From contig NC_064839.1 in the NCBI RefSeq assembly GCF_024166365.1, positions 34,608,378 through 34,672,377 on the forward strand: a stretch of DNA of 64,000 nucleotides, read 5' to 3'. This document shows, one piece after another, positions 10,954 through 22,202 of this stretch (the stretch's first letter is position 1; each line of letters begins with the position of its first letter). Made by a program: the position numbers and the translations under genes. Origin of the DNA: Elephas maximus indicus. Its lineage: Eukaryota; Chordata; Mammalia; Proboscidea; Elephantidae. The notes under the pieces are model-generated. The model was not told the DNA's origin and did no database searches. It worked only from the letters and a program-made list of their open reading frames with translations.

Positions 10954-12723
10954 GTAAGACCCTCCCTGGCCCAGCATGGGGTGCTGGTGCTGGTGATGCC
11001 ATCCTCTCTTTCCCTCCACCATGCCCTCCTCGGCCACTCTCGTGTCTCTTGTCTTGGCTCAGCACCCGTCTTGCTCCAGAGTGGCATTCTTTTTCAAACA
11101 TTTTTCCTAAAAGAGAATCTAAGAAGAGTGCTAATTCTACCTTCTCTAGACAATCACCCTTATAAGTTTCTTATAGCAAGTACACTCAGTGGCATAAGTG
11201 TTGGACACACATACACACACATACTCTCTCTCTCTCTCTCTGCTGAGGCCTGACTAACCTAACTTGGTTTGACCCAAAGTTCTTTGCGGGAAGCCTTTTC
11301 CCTCCTTCTTACTCTCATCCTCACTTCTTCATCCCCGCCTTTCTCCAGAGGAGGAAATTTGGACTCTAGTTTCCTATTCATGAGTTGCATCTCCATCTGT
11401 GGGCAGGGGAGCCTCATTTACTTCTGTGGGCAACACAGGGAGGAAGCAAGTGCAACCTGGCTGGGCCTGCGTACCTGGTCATTGGGAAAGCTGCCTTCTT
11501 TCCAATTGTCCCTCCTCATTCTACCTGCCAGCTGTAGCTGTAGGCAGGACTGGGACTGGATGGGACCCCTATTGCCTCTCACTAGGGGAGTAGTGAGCCA
11601 GGGCTGTGTCTGATAAGCTTCTTCCTCAAGTCACTGGGACTGCCTGATCAGTATATTGGTCAGGGCTGGTGCCTCTCCCAGCAGTTACCTTGGGTTGGCT
11701 GAACAATGGACTTGGGGGTCAGAGCCTCAGATATAGGGTGAGGGCTTATCCCAGCCTACTCTGCCCTGTCTGTACCTGGAGGGACAGACACGGTCACCTC
11801 TTGAGTCTGAGATGGGGTCATGGGGGAGTTCAGGCCCCGGTCCCTTTCGGAGCTCCCCCATCAGCCCCCTTAGAGCTTTGTTTCAGATGCTGGGGAACTG
11901 TTCTGTCAGGCCCTGGCAGTCTGGGAGTAGGGGGTGGCCCATGGACCCCTAGGGGCTTTTCTTTTTTAGGGGTTCTAGAACCAGGGACCAGGCAAAGCTC
12001 AGGCCCTACAGTCAGTCAAGGAAGCCTCTCCGCTTTCAGGTACAGGGTGGGGTAATGTGTCATCATGGGTCAAGGACCGGTCAGAAGCCCCTGCTCCCAA
12101 ACTCCAGCTCATCCCTTAGAAGCCCTACTGGCTGATGGGTGTGTTTGTGTTATTCACACTCCCGCTTGCTGAGGACTGTGGCTCTGTCTGCAGCCTCCCT
12201 TCCTGCCTTATCTCCAGCAGGCTTGGCTGCCCAGGTCCGCACACAGGCAGGTGGGTGGGATGAGACCAGGGCCGGATGAATGCAGGGTAAGCCGAGGAAA
12301 GGAAAAACAGCTCAGTGTAAAAAAAGAGAGGAATGTGTTTCTGGGCTGCCAACCTGCTGCTTCACCTCAGACATGGTCAGTGCCCACGGCCACAGTGAAA
12401 AGTGCACGGAGGAGAGCACCATTTACAGATGAGGAAACAGTAAATCACTCTGTGGGTGTGTGCTGCCTAAATCCCTGGTGACTAAATATGAAAAAAAAAA
12501 AAAAAAAAGCCATGGTTCTGTGCTTTCCAGATGTAGCAAAATTAAGGGAAGCAAAAAAAGCTAATTTAGGGATGGTTGTTATCACGTGTTGATGATAAAA
12601 GCGTGGAGCTGCTGCAGTGTTGACAGGGCCACTAGATTGGTCTGGCAGGGGACCTGGTGGTGAGCATGCTTACAGCCAGTTTGCATTCCAGAGCACAGAC
12701 TGACCAGAACCCTTTCCCTGCAG
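10954..12723 (+). other. PLA2G15: PLA2G15 intron 5
   Basis: A 1.77-kb intron. It holds a small CA/CT simple repeat near 11205-11241 and an A-rich run at 12490-12508. No exon is recognised. Confidence 0.85.
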
Positions 12724-13235
12724 GGGACAACAACCGGATCCCGGTGATTGAGTCACTGAAGATCCGGGAACAGCAGCGGTCTGCCGTCTCTACCAGCTGG
12801 ATGCTGCCCTACAACTATACCTGGTCACCTAAGAAGGTATTTGTGCGCACACCCACAACCAACTACACACTGCGGGACTATCGCCAGTTCTTCCAGGACA
12901 TTGGCTTTGAGGATGGCTGGCTCATGCGGCAGGACACAGAGGGGCTGGTCGATGCCACGATTCCACCTGGTGTGCAACTGCACTGCCTCTATGGCACCGG
13001 GGTCCCCACACCAGACTCCTTCTACTATGAGAGCTTCCCCGACCGAGACCCTAAAATCTACTTTGGCAACGGTGATGGCACTGTGAACCTGCAGAGCTCG
13101 CTGCAGTGCCAGGCCTGGCGTGGGCACCAGGAGCAGCAAGTGTCATTGCTGGCACTGCCAGGCAGCGAGCACATTGAGATGCTGGTCAATACCACCACCC
13201 TGGCCTATCTGAAACGCGTGCTCCTCGGGCCCTGA
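12724..13235 (+). CDS. PLA2G15: PLA2G15 exon 6, terminal (residues 243-412 and stop)
   Basis: The acceptor 'cctgcag' precedes 12724, and the stop TGA is at 13233-13235. The exon encodes the C-terminal half of the lipase. Asp360 lies in FGNGDGTVNL and His392 in PGSEHIEML, completing the Ser-Asp-His triad at the human numbering. N-X-T sequons are visible at Asn273 (NYT), Asn289 (NYT) and Asn398 (NTT), in line with a heavily glycosylated lysosomal protein. The last residues, LKRVLLGP, match the human C-terminus. The open frame that continues upstream into the intron is not supported by any conserved residues. Confidence 0.97.
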
Positions 13236-14655
13236 TTCCAGTGCCAGGCAGCACTACTGAATGACTTGGCCACAGCTGCTTCTCTTGGCCTCTGGGGCTG
13301 TTGTGGCCCACGGGTTTATTACCAACCATCCAAGGCCCTGGGTCTTATAGTGTGAAATGTTGCTTTTTATCCTCCTTGTGTGGGCGTGAAGAAGGAAGAA
13401 GTCATGTCTAAACTCAAGGAACCTTTGATAAAAAGAATCCTGCTGCTGGTGGAATTGTTGTGGCTTCAGGACTGCCTCTGCAAGGTGGATTGGCTGGCAC
13501 CTGGTCTCAATCCCCAACTCCAGGGCCATGTGTTCCTCCTGCCCCTATGGCCTAATCATACTTGCCTACAATCCCCTGGCACCTCAGATTTCTTGTGAGG
13601 GGTGTTACTGAGCTGTGGTCCTTTCTACCAAGAGTCCAGGGGTGGGTTATTGGCCCTTAGGGTGATACCTCCCACATACTGGCCATAGCTCCAGGTCCAT
13701 GTAGGCCTACTACTGGCCATATGTACTGGAACTGCTGGCGCCTGTGGCCTAGCTCCTTGGCAGTCTGTCTATAGCTTCTTGGGGGCGGCCCATTCCCTCT
13801 GGAGCTGAGGTGGATTATTGTGTTCTCCATGGTTCCCAGGCGCTTGGGCATTCATTCCAACCTCCCTCACCTCCAAAAGCAGCCTAGCCAGGCCTGAGTG
13901 GGGGCTCAGGATGGGGCAGCACATGGCCCCCCAGTTCTGGGAACTGTATCCCAGGGCCTTTGATCCTGTCATTCGGGCTGTTGACCACAGTATTGATGCT
14001 AATTCCCTTTGCCCTGGAATTGTGGTCCAGGGATGAGAGCAGAGCCCAGTGCCATGACCTTCTAGGTGCTTGTGGAGAAAGGCAGCTCAGGGAAGCACCA
14101 AGGCTGCCCAAAGTTTCCTCGAACTGCCCTCCCACTAACCCACCACCACACTGCCACCTGCCCTAGGGGCTCTCCAGTATCCAAATAGGCCGGCCCAGGG
14201 TGAGAGGAGGTGAGGCTTCTGCTGAGTGGTGTTCAGTCCATAGGGACTAGCCCAGAAACTTGAGTAGGCTGGTAGGTTACCCCTTTGACAGCCAGGTGCC
14301 TTGGGGGCTCTCCTGGAGGTTTTCTCTCTGCTCCAGAGGTGCTTTGTGAGCCTCCCCATGATAGCAGGAATGGAGGATCTGGGCCTGCCCTGGTGGCAAA
14401 GGGGTCCAAGTGGATGACTGGCTATAGGCTGAGACTTGGGTCCAGCTTCTAAGGTGGGGCCCCCAGGCTACATTCAGGGACCGTGACACCGGCCTGTGGT
14501 GCTCTCCCACAAGGTTTCTGTGGAGCTGAATTTTCTCCATTGCATACATCCCTGATGTCTGTCTCTCCCTTTGTTCCTGAGCAGTGGGCCCTGGATGGGG
14601 CTCTAAGCAGCTGTATCACAATTTCAGCAATAAAAGTATTCTGGATGCTGTAAGG
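13236..14655 (+). other. PLA2G15: PLA2G15 3' UTR
   Basis: About 1.4 kb from the stop codon to the first canonical poly(A) signal at 14629. It has no recognised transposon, consistent with a mature 3' UTR. The end point is inferred from the signal. Confidence 0.7.
14629..14634 (+). terminator. PLA2G15: PLA2G15 poly(A) signal AATAAA
   Basis: Canonical AATAAA in 'cagcaataaaagtatt'. I saw no earlier AATAAA after the PLA2G15 stop. Cleavage is expected near 14645-14660. Confidence 0.75.
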
Positions 14656-15429
14656 TACCTGGCCTAGGCTCTGCTCTGGCATGAGGGGAGGGAGGTGGCA
14701 GAGGGGTGAGAGGGCTTAGAGAGGAAGGTGATCGGGGGGGATCTTCACTGGGGCTTTGATGGGTTCTCTCAGCACTGAGGCATGGGCCCTGTGCCCCTCT
14801 TTGGGCTTCATTCTCCTGCCCCCGAGAGCTGCCCCATTTCTTGGAATCCAACTCCCTTCCTAGACTCAAAATCTGAACCACTCCTATTGGAATGTAGCTC
14901 CTGCCCTCCCCCTGCCCCTTCCTGCTCAGCAGGCCTCATATGCCACCTCAGAGCTAGGGGCCAAGGACAGTCCTGCAGGTCACCCTGGTTGCACTTCCTT
15001 TCCCAGCCTTCTGTCTTCCCACAACTTGTAGTTCTTAACATCTTTTGAACCTAAAATTAGGACATCACCCGTCCTTTTTGCTTCTTCAGGCTCATTTGCC
15101 CACCACCTCTCTGTCTTTGGGGACAGAGAGACTGAGAAGGAAGAGAGACCTGGCTGAGATTGGTATGACTGGAGATACAGATTGACTAAGAGAAATGGAT
15201 AGAGATAGTGACAGAGAGACTGGGGACCAAATGGAGATAGACACAGAGATTTGGACAGGGATAAAGAAACGGAGATAACATCTGAGGTGGAAAGACGTAT
15301 GTAGGGATGGGGTCCAGCTTGAATATTTTGGTCCGGAGCCTGGGGCCTGTGGGGGTAGTAGGAGTGCCAGTTCCCGCCTAGTTCTCCACAGATTCTTGCC
15401 AGTCCAGGCTCTAACCGTCAATACACATT

Positions 15430-15448
15430 TGGCCACCAGGGGGCGCTC
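15430..15448 (+). promoter_or_regulatory. CTCF binding motif
   Basis: TGGCCACCAGGGGGCGCTC matches the standard 19-bp CTCF consensus at 18 of 19 positions by eye. It lies between the PLA2G15 poly(A) site and the SLC7A6 promoter, where an insulator or loop anchor is plausible. Binding itself is inferred. Confidence 0.8.
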
Positions 15449-15452
15449 TGAA

Positions 15453-15475
15453 CCCCCCCCCCCCCCCCCCCCCCC
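15453..15475. repeat. poly(C) tract
   Basis: An uninterrupted run of 23 C, five bases after the CTCF motif. The run length may be unreliable in the assembly. Confidence 0.9.
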
Positions 15476-15737
15476 GCCACAGGTTATAAATCAAACGTGG
15501 AAGGAAGGGGCTTTCCAGAGAATGGCAAGGGACTCTCAGGATACACAGGCCCTCGTGCAGCTCTGGCCTTGCTGGCCTCAGTTAGATGAAAGGGAGCAAA
15601 CTCATTCCCAGGCCATGCTCGGCTTGGCTGTACCCCACTACCCATCCATGTATGCCACTCTTGTGGTGGCCCTGCAGCCACTCACTCCTCCCTGACCTGT
15701 TTCAGACCCTCTGCCACCCTTGTTTTCACAACAGCAG

Positions 15738-15910
15738 AGGGGGAGCATGGAATCAGAGCAGACTTCAGGATCAGCAGACCTGGGTTCAAATCCTAGCTCT
15801 ATCAGCCCCAGCCAAGTTGCCCAGGGATTCACCTGACCTTGAGCCTGTTTTCTCATCTAAAGAATGGGGTTGACTAAATGTACCTTTCAGGGTGGTCCTG
15901 AGGAACATTG
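15738..15910 (+). repeat. MIR SINE
   Basis: Matches MIR: 'acctgggttcaaatcctagc', then the 'gagcctgttttctcatct' block. Old and incomplete. Confidence 0.7.
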
Positions 15911-16384
15911 ATGTTGCTGGGGATTGTCTGACTCGATGCTTGGTGCTCAGTGGGTGGCTGTAACTGGGTTTGAGAGAGAGTGAAGCCAGAGGTCTGGGAA
16001 TTGGAGATGCTGTATGCAGCTGTTGCAAGGATATGTGAATTGGCTGCCACTGAGTGACACAAAAGTGTCTAGGGTCCTCTTTCTGCCTGACCAGGGAGGC
16101 AGGAGAAAACATGTCAGGAGCAAAGGGTCAGATTCTAATGACTCCAAATACACACTCATCTACACCTAAGATATTCCAGGGAGAGGGCACAACAAGGGCA
16201 GCACCAGCTAAGGCTTCCTCAAGGGTTCTGATCATCATCTTAGGGCTATGGTGACGGGGCTAGAAGGGCTTAGGCAAGGGAGATACAAAGTCATTCCATC
16301 CTGTATTTTAGGGGGATCCTCTTCAGGGGATGGGTTGGAGGGAGCAGAATAGGGGCTGGAAGCTATGGGGGGTTGTGGCAGTGT

Positions 16385-16600
16385 CCCCAAAACCCAAACT
16401 TGTTGCCATCAAGTTGATTCCAACTCATAGCGACCCTATAGGACAAAGTAGAACTGTCCCATAGGGTTTCCACGGCTATAATCTTCATGGATGCAGACTA
16501 CCACATCTTTCTCCCATGGAGCAGCTAAGGGATTTGAACCTATAACTTTTCAGTTAGCCAAGCAAGCTCTTAACCACTGCACCACCGGGGCTTCTTATCC
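16385..16600 (-). mobile_element. AfroSINE, antisense (first of a pair)
   Basis: Reverse-complement long-subtype SINE from 'cccaaaacccaaacttg' to 'ctgcaccaccggggc'. A short possible duplication, CAGTGT, lies at 16379-16384 and 16601-16606. Confidence 0.85.
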
Positions 16601-16611
16601 CAGTGTGGCTA

Positions 16612-16799
16612 AAACCAAAATCCAAACTTGTTGCTGTTGAGTTGATTTCAACTCTACAGGACAGAGTAGAACTGCCCCACCCTATAGAACAGAGTAGAAC
16701 TGCCCCACTAGGTTTCTAAGGAACAGCTGGTAGATTCGAACTATGGACCTTTTGGTTAGCAGACAGAGCTCTCAGCCACTGTACCACCAGAGCTGCCAG
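16612..16799 (-). mobile_element. AfroSINE, antisense (second of a pair), with 9-bp duplication
   Basis: Reverse-complement SINE flanked by GTGTGGCTA at 16603-16611 and 16800-16808. It has an internal tandem copy of 'acagagtagaactgcccca' at about 16660-16710. Its left target repeat overlaps the right flank of the first SINE. Confidence 0.88.
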
Positions 16800-17439
16800 G
16801 TGTGGCTAGGGAGAAGAAAATCATGGGTCGCAGGGCCTGTGGAAGAGGAAACAGTCCAGGGTGCTTCCCATCTCTGTTTGGGTCAGTGGGTGTGGGGAAT
16901 TGAGAGGTTTGGGTGTAGTCAGTCAGGAACCAGAGATGTGCAGTTATAAACTGTCTGGAGGGGATGACTCTGGCCAGGGAGATGGTCAGCACCTGAGATG
17001 TGTTGAAAGGAAGCTAAGGGAGAGGGCTCTGCTGCCCAGGAGGTTAGAAGGCCCTGGCAGAGCCCCAGAGCTACCAGAAAAGGCAGAGGAGGAACAGCCA
17101 GAGGGAGAGGAGGACAACAGCTCCCTCAAGAGGTGTCAGCAGGGTCAGGGAAGATGAGGACTGAAAAATGTCCTCAGGCTTGAGCCCCAAGTAGGTCTGG
17201 AATTGGCTGTGGGAGCAGGGACTGTCTTTGTGTCTGCGAGGGCCCACGTGGGGAGGCCTGAGCTGTGAGTATGGGAAGAAAAGTCCGGTCTGTGTGTCTT
17301 CATAGGGTCCCTCGGCCCAGGGTCTGCTGTGACCTGGGTGTAGAAGCTGTTTAGCGCTTCTTCCCCTGTGAGCTGTATGGGGCTCCCCGAATGTGGGACC
17401 CAGGCCAGATAGAAACCGGGCGAGGGGGCCATTTAGCGC

Positions 17440-17900
17440 TCCCACGTGAGCGTCGCCATATAGCTCCCTGCAGGGCCTGGGAATGGCGGTGCAGTCCAGC
17501 GAGGGTAGCTTGGCTCAGGTCACGGCCGCGTGGACTCCAGCATGGCCCTGCTGGGGGTTGACCGGCATCCGCACGCAGAGGCCGGGGACGCATATGCGGG
17601 TGCTTGAGCGCGGCCCTCACGGAGACGGCGCCTTGTCCCGACGCCGCGCGTTCTGTCGCGATCCGGCGGCGAGTGACGTGGCGGGGGCGGAGCCTTAGCG
17701 GCGGCCGCAGCCGCAGCACGACAGAGCATCCTGGCGGCGTCTGACCGCAGGAAGGTAACGGGCTGGGCCGCGGGCTGGCGGGCAGCACTGGGGAGCGGGC
17801 CGGGTCCAGTCGGGCCGGCCCCTCAGCGCCGCCGCGTTCGGGATGCGGGCCCGGGGCCAGGGAGCCGGACGCGGGGCGGCGGGCCGGGGCGCGTGAGAGG
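17440..17900 (+). promoter_or_regulatory. SLC7A6: SLC7A6 CpG-island promoter
   Basis: A sharp rise in G+C and CpG density compared with both sides. A GC box (GGGGGCGGAG, 17683-17692) and a CRE/ATF-like TGACGTGG (17674-17681) sit just before a plausible first exon. No TATA box is seen, as is usual for a CpG-island promoter. Assignment to SLC7A6 rests on position and orientation. Confidence 0.75.
17695..17754 (+). other. SLC7A6: Probable non-coding exon 1 of SLC7A6
   Basis: A good donor, GAAG|GTAACG, follows 17754 within the CpG island, about 60 bp after the GC box. The next supported exon begins at 34082 with the start codon, so this exon would be entirely 5' UTR. The transcription start and any further 5' UTR exons cannot be read from sequence alone. 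Confidence 0.5.
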
Positions 17901-17904
17901 AGCA

Positions 17905-18007
17905 GCGGAAGAGTGTGTGACGCTGTGTGAGAGAGGCCCTGAGAGGGTGCGAGAACCTGAGCGGGAGGGTGATCTCCGGAGATCAAGACCCCGGTGTAAG
18001 GGAGACT

Positions 18008-18040
<33 letters not shown>

Positions 18041-18270
18041 TTGTGTGTGTGACAGAGACCTTAGGCATGAGTGAGGCTCCATATGTGAAGACCCCGAGTC
18101 TGAGGGTGACTCTGTGAGTGTGTGAGACCCTGAGTGTGAGGGGCATGCTATTAGTATGAGAGGGTTAGACCATGAGTGTGTGAAAGACCCTGACTGGGAA
18201 GGTGACTGGGAGTGTGTGAGACCTTGAGTTTAAGACTCTGAGCGTGTTAGACTCTGAATGTGAGGGAGAC

Positions 18271-18317
<47 letters not shown>

Positions 18318-18990
18318 CCCTGGGTGTGAGAAAGACTGTGTATGTGTGTGAGAGAGAGAGAACAAGAGAACTTGGGTATGAAGGTGACTGTGTGTACAAG
18401 ACTGTAGGTGTGAGGGTAAGTCTGAGAAAGACTGTTAGTATAAGACTGAGTGTGCAAGAGGTCCTGAGTGTGAGGGTGACTGGAAGTGTGAAAGACTGGG
18501 TGAGAGGGTGATTCACAGTATAAGACTGTGAGTATGGAAGAGACCCTGAGCTAGAGAGAGACTGGGTATGTGAGACTGTGAGTATGAAAGACTGTAAGAC
18601 TGTGAATGTGCAAGAGATCTTAAGTGTGAGGGTAGCTTTGTGAGTGTGTGAAAGACTCAGTGTGAGAGAGACTGAGAGGGAGACTGTGAGTGTGAGATAT
18701 TCTGTGAGTGAGAAAAGCCCTTAGTATGAGAGAGTATGAGTGTGAGGAAGACTGAGAGACTAAAGTGTAAGACTGTGAGAGACTGTGTGTGAGAGCGGCC
18801 TTGAGAGTGAGGGGGAGTATGAGTGTGAGAGTGTGTGAGTGTGTGAGAGACTGTGTGAGATGCCCAAGTGTGAAACTGATTGTAAGAAAAAGAATCTGTG
18901 ATGTGTGAGAGTCTTGAGTGTGTGTGAGACTGAGTGTTTTAGAAACTCTTTGTGAATGAGCGACCCCGTTTAAGAGAGTGCATGTGAGTA
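17905..18990. repeat. Degenerate tandem repeat tract of GTGTGAGACT type
   Basis: About 1.1 kb composed of variants of 'gtgagactgtgagtgtgag'. Two (GT)n microsatellites are embedded at about 18011-18041 and 18270-18303. It directly follows the SLC7A6 CpG island. The unit length is irregular, so it looks like an eroded minisatellite rather than a young one. Confidence 0.85.
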
Positions 18991-20620
18991 TGGAGTGTGT
19001 GTGGGGTGGCTTCTCTCAGTTCTGGAGCCAGGGAGGGGGTGGCTGCCATGTTTTGTCCTGGGACCCAAGTGGACTCCCAAGTCCCTAGGTATCAAGTGCT
19101 CAGGCTCACCCAAAAAGGTGGGTGCTGGTGCTGGGTCCCCACCCTTCCCACTTTGGGGCTGGAGTAGATTCACTTCCGTTCTCTTCTTGGTGCAGGAATG
19201 GAGCTTCTTGTCAGTGCTGGAAGATTTTGTCTAGACTTGGGACTTGCAGTATTGGGATATTGGAGCTAGGAAATGGTGTGCTCCTGTTATTAAGGCTCTT
19301 TTGAGTGTCTTTATATCCTGTCATTTTGTTTGATCATCTCATGCCATAAATGTAAGGAGATATTTGTGTGACATTCTGAAAATTCTTCACTAAGTACTAA
19401 ACAGTGACCATGTTGTATAATGGTCAGTATAAGTAGGAATCAACAATTAATTCAATAAATGTTTTTGAGTACCTGCTGTGTGCACTGGGCTAGGTGCTTT
19501 GTGACACAAGTTAAAAAGAATGCAGTCTTTGCCCTTGATGGGGGAAAAACCACGGGCAGTGATTCTAGCACCCTGATAGCAGAATGCTCAGCCATTTGGT
19601 GCCTTATCTCTCTTAGAGTTGCTCCCTGTTTGAAGCAGTGCTTCTCTTTGGGCACAGCCAGCATTCTAAGTGACAGCAACTGTCATTCCTTTCTGAGGTT
19701 GTTTTCACTTCTTTTTGTTTGCCGTGAGGCCCCTCAGAGAACGACCTAAGCTGTCTAAATTACTAGGGTCCCGTTACATGCTGATGGCTTTTGCTTCCAA
19801 ACTTTGCAACGTCATTCAAGTTGTTTTATTTGATTTTTCTTTTCTGTCAAATATGTGGAAAATCATAAGCCTCATTATTTCCTATCTTCCTGGCCTCTTC
19901 CTCCTTCCCTGTCTGGCTATGAGGATATTTTTATTGCAGACTAGAAGTATACACCACTTATGTAGCCTGTCTCATACTTCTTCATATAGGAAATTTCCTG
20001 ACCTCTGGCTTCCTGCTGTAGTCTCTAGGATGTGGATATGTTTTTCCTGAAGTTAAGCAAAGGGTGATCACTGGATCCAGGACTCAGGGAGCAGTAGCTG
20101 TTTCGGCATGCATGATTTGAGATGGCCACGGTAGTTCTCTGACGCATATTTGGGTCGGTGGCTTCAGTTATCCACTGTGGGTGTGTTGGAACTTCTCAGT
20201 AATTGAGTGCTGCGCCTTCCGGCTCTATTTGGATTTTACAAAGGGAGATATCCTGCTGCTTACTAGGTTCAATTTTTGATAAGCTGCTTCTTATTCTTTG
20301 TTGCAGAGATTAAATGGCCAAGACAGATGAATGGAATTAGGTCCTGCTGTGGAGACTTCATTTTCTTCTCAGTACCTGACCCATTTATGATGAGGCGGCT
20401 TATGAAAGTGTGATATTTGCTTATTTCCTTACAGGTGAATCTGATTGCTCTGTTCTCTTGTTAGCTTTCTTGGATCCTTGTGATCTGTAAAGAGTTTTAG
20501 TTATTTATGTTACATATGTTACAAGAGAATGGCTCACATGTAATTAAGAGATCTCTTTTTTAGAGCTACTTGCTGTATATGTGACACTAAAATTTATTAA
20601 TATATTATTAGTATTAATAT

Positions 20621-20776
20621 AAGGAGCCCTGATGGCTAAGTTCTTGGCTGCTAATCGAAAGGCTGGAGGTTCAAACCCATCACCTACTCCGCAGGAGAAA
20701 GACGTGAGGCAGTTCTTCTGTGGCCTATAGGCTCGCTATGAGTTGGCATTGACTCCATGGCACACACCACCACCAA
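20621..20776 (+). mobile_element. AfroSINE, sense, with 9-bp target duplication
   Basis: Starts 'aaggagccctgatggc' and ends 'ccatggcacacaccacc'. TATTAATAT repeats flank it at 20612-20620 and 20777-20785. It lies only 55 bp before the full RTE element. Confidence 0.88.
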
Positions 20777-21248
20777 TATTAATATGTAAATATATTTATT
20801 TTCATTATATCTCTGCCTAAAGGATAGTTACGTGCCTGTCAGTTTGTCGTACTGTGGGGGCTTCCTTGTTGCTGTGATGCTGGAAGCTATGCCACCGGTA
20901 TTCAGATACCAGCAGGGTCACCCTTGGAGGACAGGTTTCAGCTGAGCTTCCAGACTAAGACAGACTAGGAAGAAGGACATGGCAGTCTACTTCTGAAAAG
21001 CATTAGCCAGTGAAAACCTTATGAATAGCAGCAGAACATTGTCTGATTTAGTGCTGGAAGATGAGCCCCCCAGGTTGGAAGGCACTCAAAAGATGAGTGG
21101 GGAAGAGCTGCCCCCTCAAAGTAGAGTTGACCTTAATGACGTGGATGGAGTAAAGCTTTTGGGACCTTCATTTGCTGATGTGGCATGACTCCAAATGAGA
21201 AGAAACAGCTGCAAACATCCATTAATAATCAGAACCTGGAATGTATGA

Positions 21249-22202
21249 AGTATGAATCTAGGAAAATTGGAAATCATGAAAAATGAAATGGAACGCATAA
21301 ACATCGATAACCTAGGCATTAGTGAGCTGAAATGGACTGGTATTGGCCATTTTGAATCGGACAATCATATAGTCTACTATGCTGGGAATGACAACTTGAA
21401 GAGGAATGGTGTTGCATTCATCGTCAAAAAGAATGTTTCAAGATCTATCCTGAAGTACAACACTGTCAGTGATAGGGTAATATCCATATGCCTACAAGGA
21501 AGACCAGTTAATACGACTATTATTCAAATTTACGCACCAACCACTAGGGCCAAAGATGAAGAAATAGAAGATTTTTATCAGCTGCTACAGTCTGAAATTG
21601 ATCGAACATGCAATCAAGATGCATTGATAATTACTGGCGATTGGAACGCGAAAGTTGGAAACAAAGAAGAAGGATCAGTAGTTGGAAAATATGGCCTTGG
21701 TGATAGAAATGATGCCGGAGATTGAATGATAGAATTTTGGAAGACCAACGACTTCTTCATTGCAAATACCACCTTTCATCAACATAAACGGCAACTATAC
21801 ACATGGACCTCGCCAGATGGAACACACAGAAATCAAATTGACTACATCTGTGGAAAGAGACGATGGAAAAGATCAATATCATCAGTCAGAACAAGGCCAG
21901 GGGCCAACCATGGAACTGACCATCAATTGCTCATATGGAAGTTCAGGCTGAAACTGAAGAAAATCAGAGCAAGTCCACGAGAGCCAAAATATGACCTTGA
22001 GTATATCCCACCTGAATTTAGAGACCATCTGAAGAACAGATTTGATGCATTGAACACTAGTGACCGAAGACCAGATGAGTTGTGGAATGACATCAAGGAC
22101 ATCATCCATGAAGAAAGCAAGAGGTCACTGAGAAGACAGGAAAGAAAGAAAAGACCAAGATGGATGTCAGAGGAGACTCTGAAACTTGCTCTTGAGCATT
22201 GA
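21249..22202 (+). pseudogene. RTE endonuclease-domain ORF remnant
   Basis: One frame runs from 21249 to 22202 with a single internal TGA at 21723-21725. Upstream the same frame reads IRTWNV and then hits TGA at 21246, so the true ORF began further 5'. APE-type endonuclease motifs are visible in order: ISELKWTG, QIYAPTTRA, ITGDWNAKVG, and NHGTDHQLL near the end. All three stops (21246, 21723, 22200) are TGA and could come from CGA by CpG decay. The protein would cut target DNA to prime reverse transcription. This copy cannot make it intact. Confidence 0.88.

Larger units (their letters stand above)
1..14655 (+). other. PLA2G15: PLA2G15 gene, from within intron 1 to the poly(A) site
   Basis: PLA2G15 is the lysosomal phospholipase A2 / transacylase of the LCAT family. 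It cleaves fatty acids from phospholipids in the lysosome lumen and can transfer them to ceramide. Five coding exons (2-6) are visible at 3498-3654, 9808-9926, 10169-10267, 10729-10953 and 12724-13235. All introns have GT-AG ends and all joins keep frame. Together they encode 370 residues, from about residue 43 to the stop. If exon 1 encodes 42 residues and one extra base, the protein is 412 residues long, the human length. Exon 1, with the signal peptide, is not seen and should lie upstream of the window. The catalytic triad residues Ser198, Asp360 and His392 fall at exactly the human positions. No frameshift or premature stop is seen, so the gene looks functional. Confidence 0.95.
14656..17440. 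other. PLA2G15-SLC7A6 intergenic spacer
   Basis: No gene is recognised. It contains a GAGA-rich simple tract (about 15110-15290), a CTCF motif at 15430-15448 followed by a 23-base poly(C), a MIR remnant, and two adjacent AfroSINEs. Confidence 0.75.

Noticed and set aside
12657-12723. Upstream extension of PLA2G15 exon 6 to an ATG at 12657
   Set aside because: The conserved protein joins exon 5 to 12724 at a clean acceptor. The upstream residues match nothing in the family.
17351-18082. 243-codon minus-strand open frame over the CpG island
   Set aside because: It is proline- and histidine-rich low-complexity sequence with a run of Thr-His repeats from the (GT)n tract. It resembles no protein and is best explained by GC-rich, stop-poor promoter DNA.
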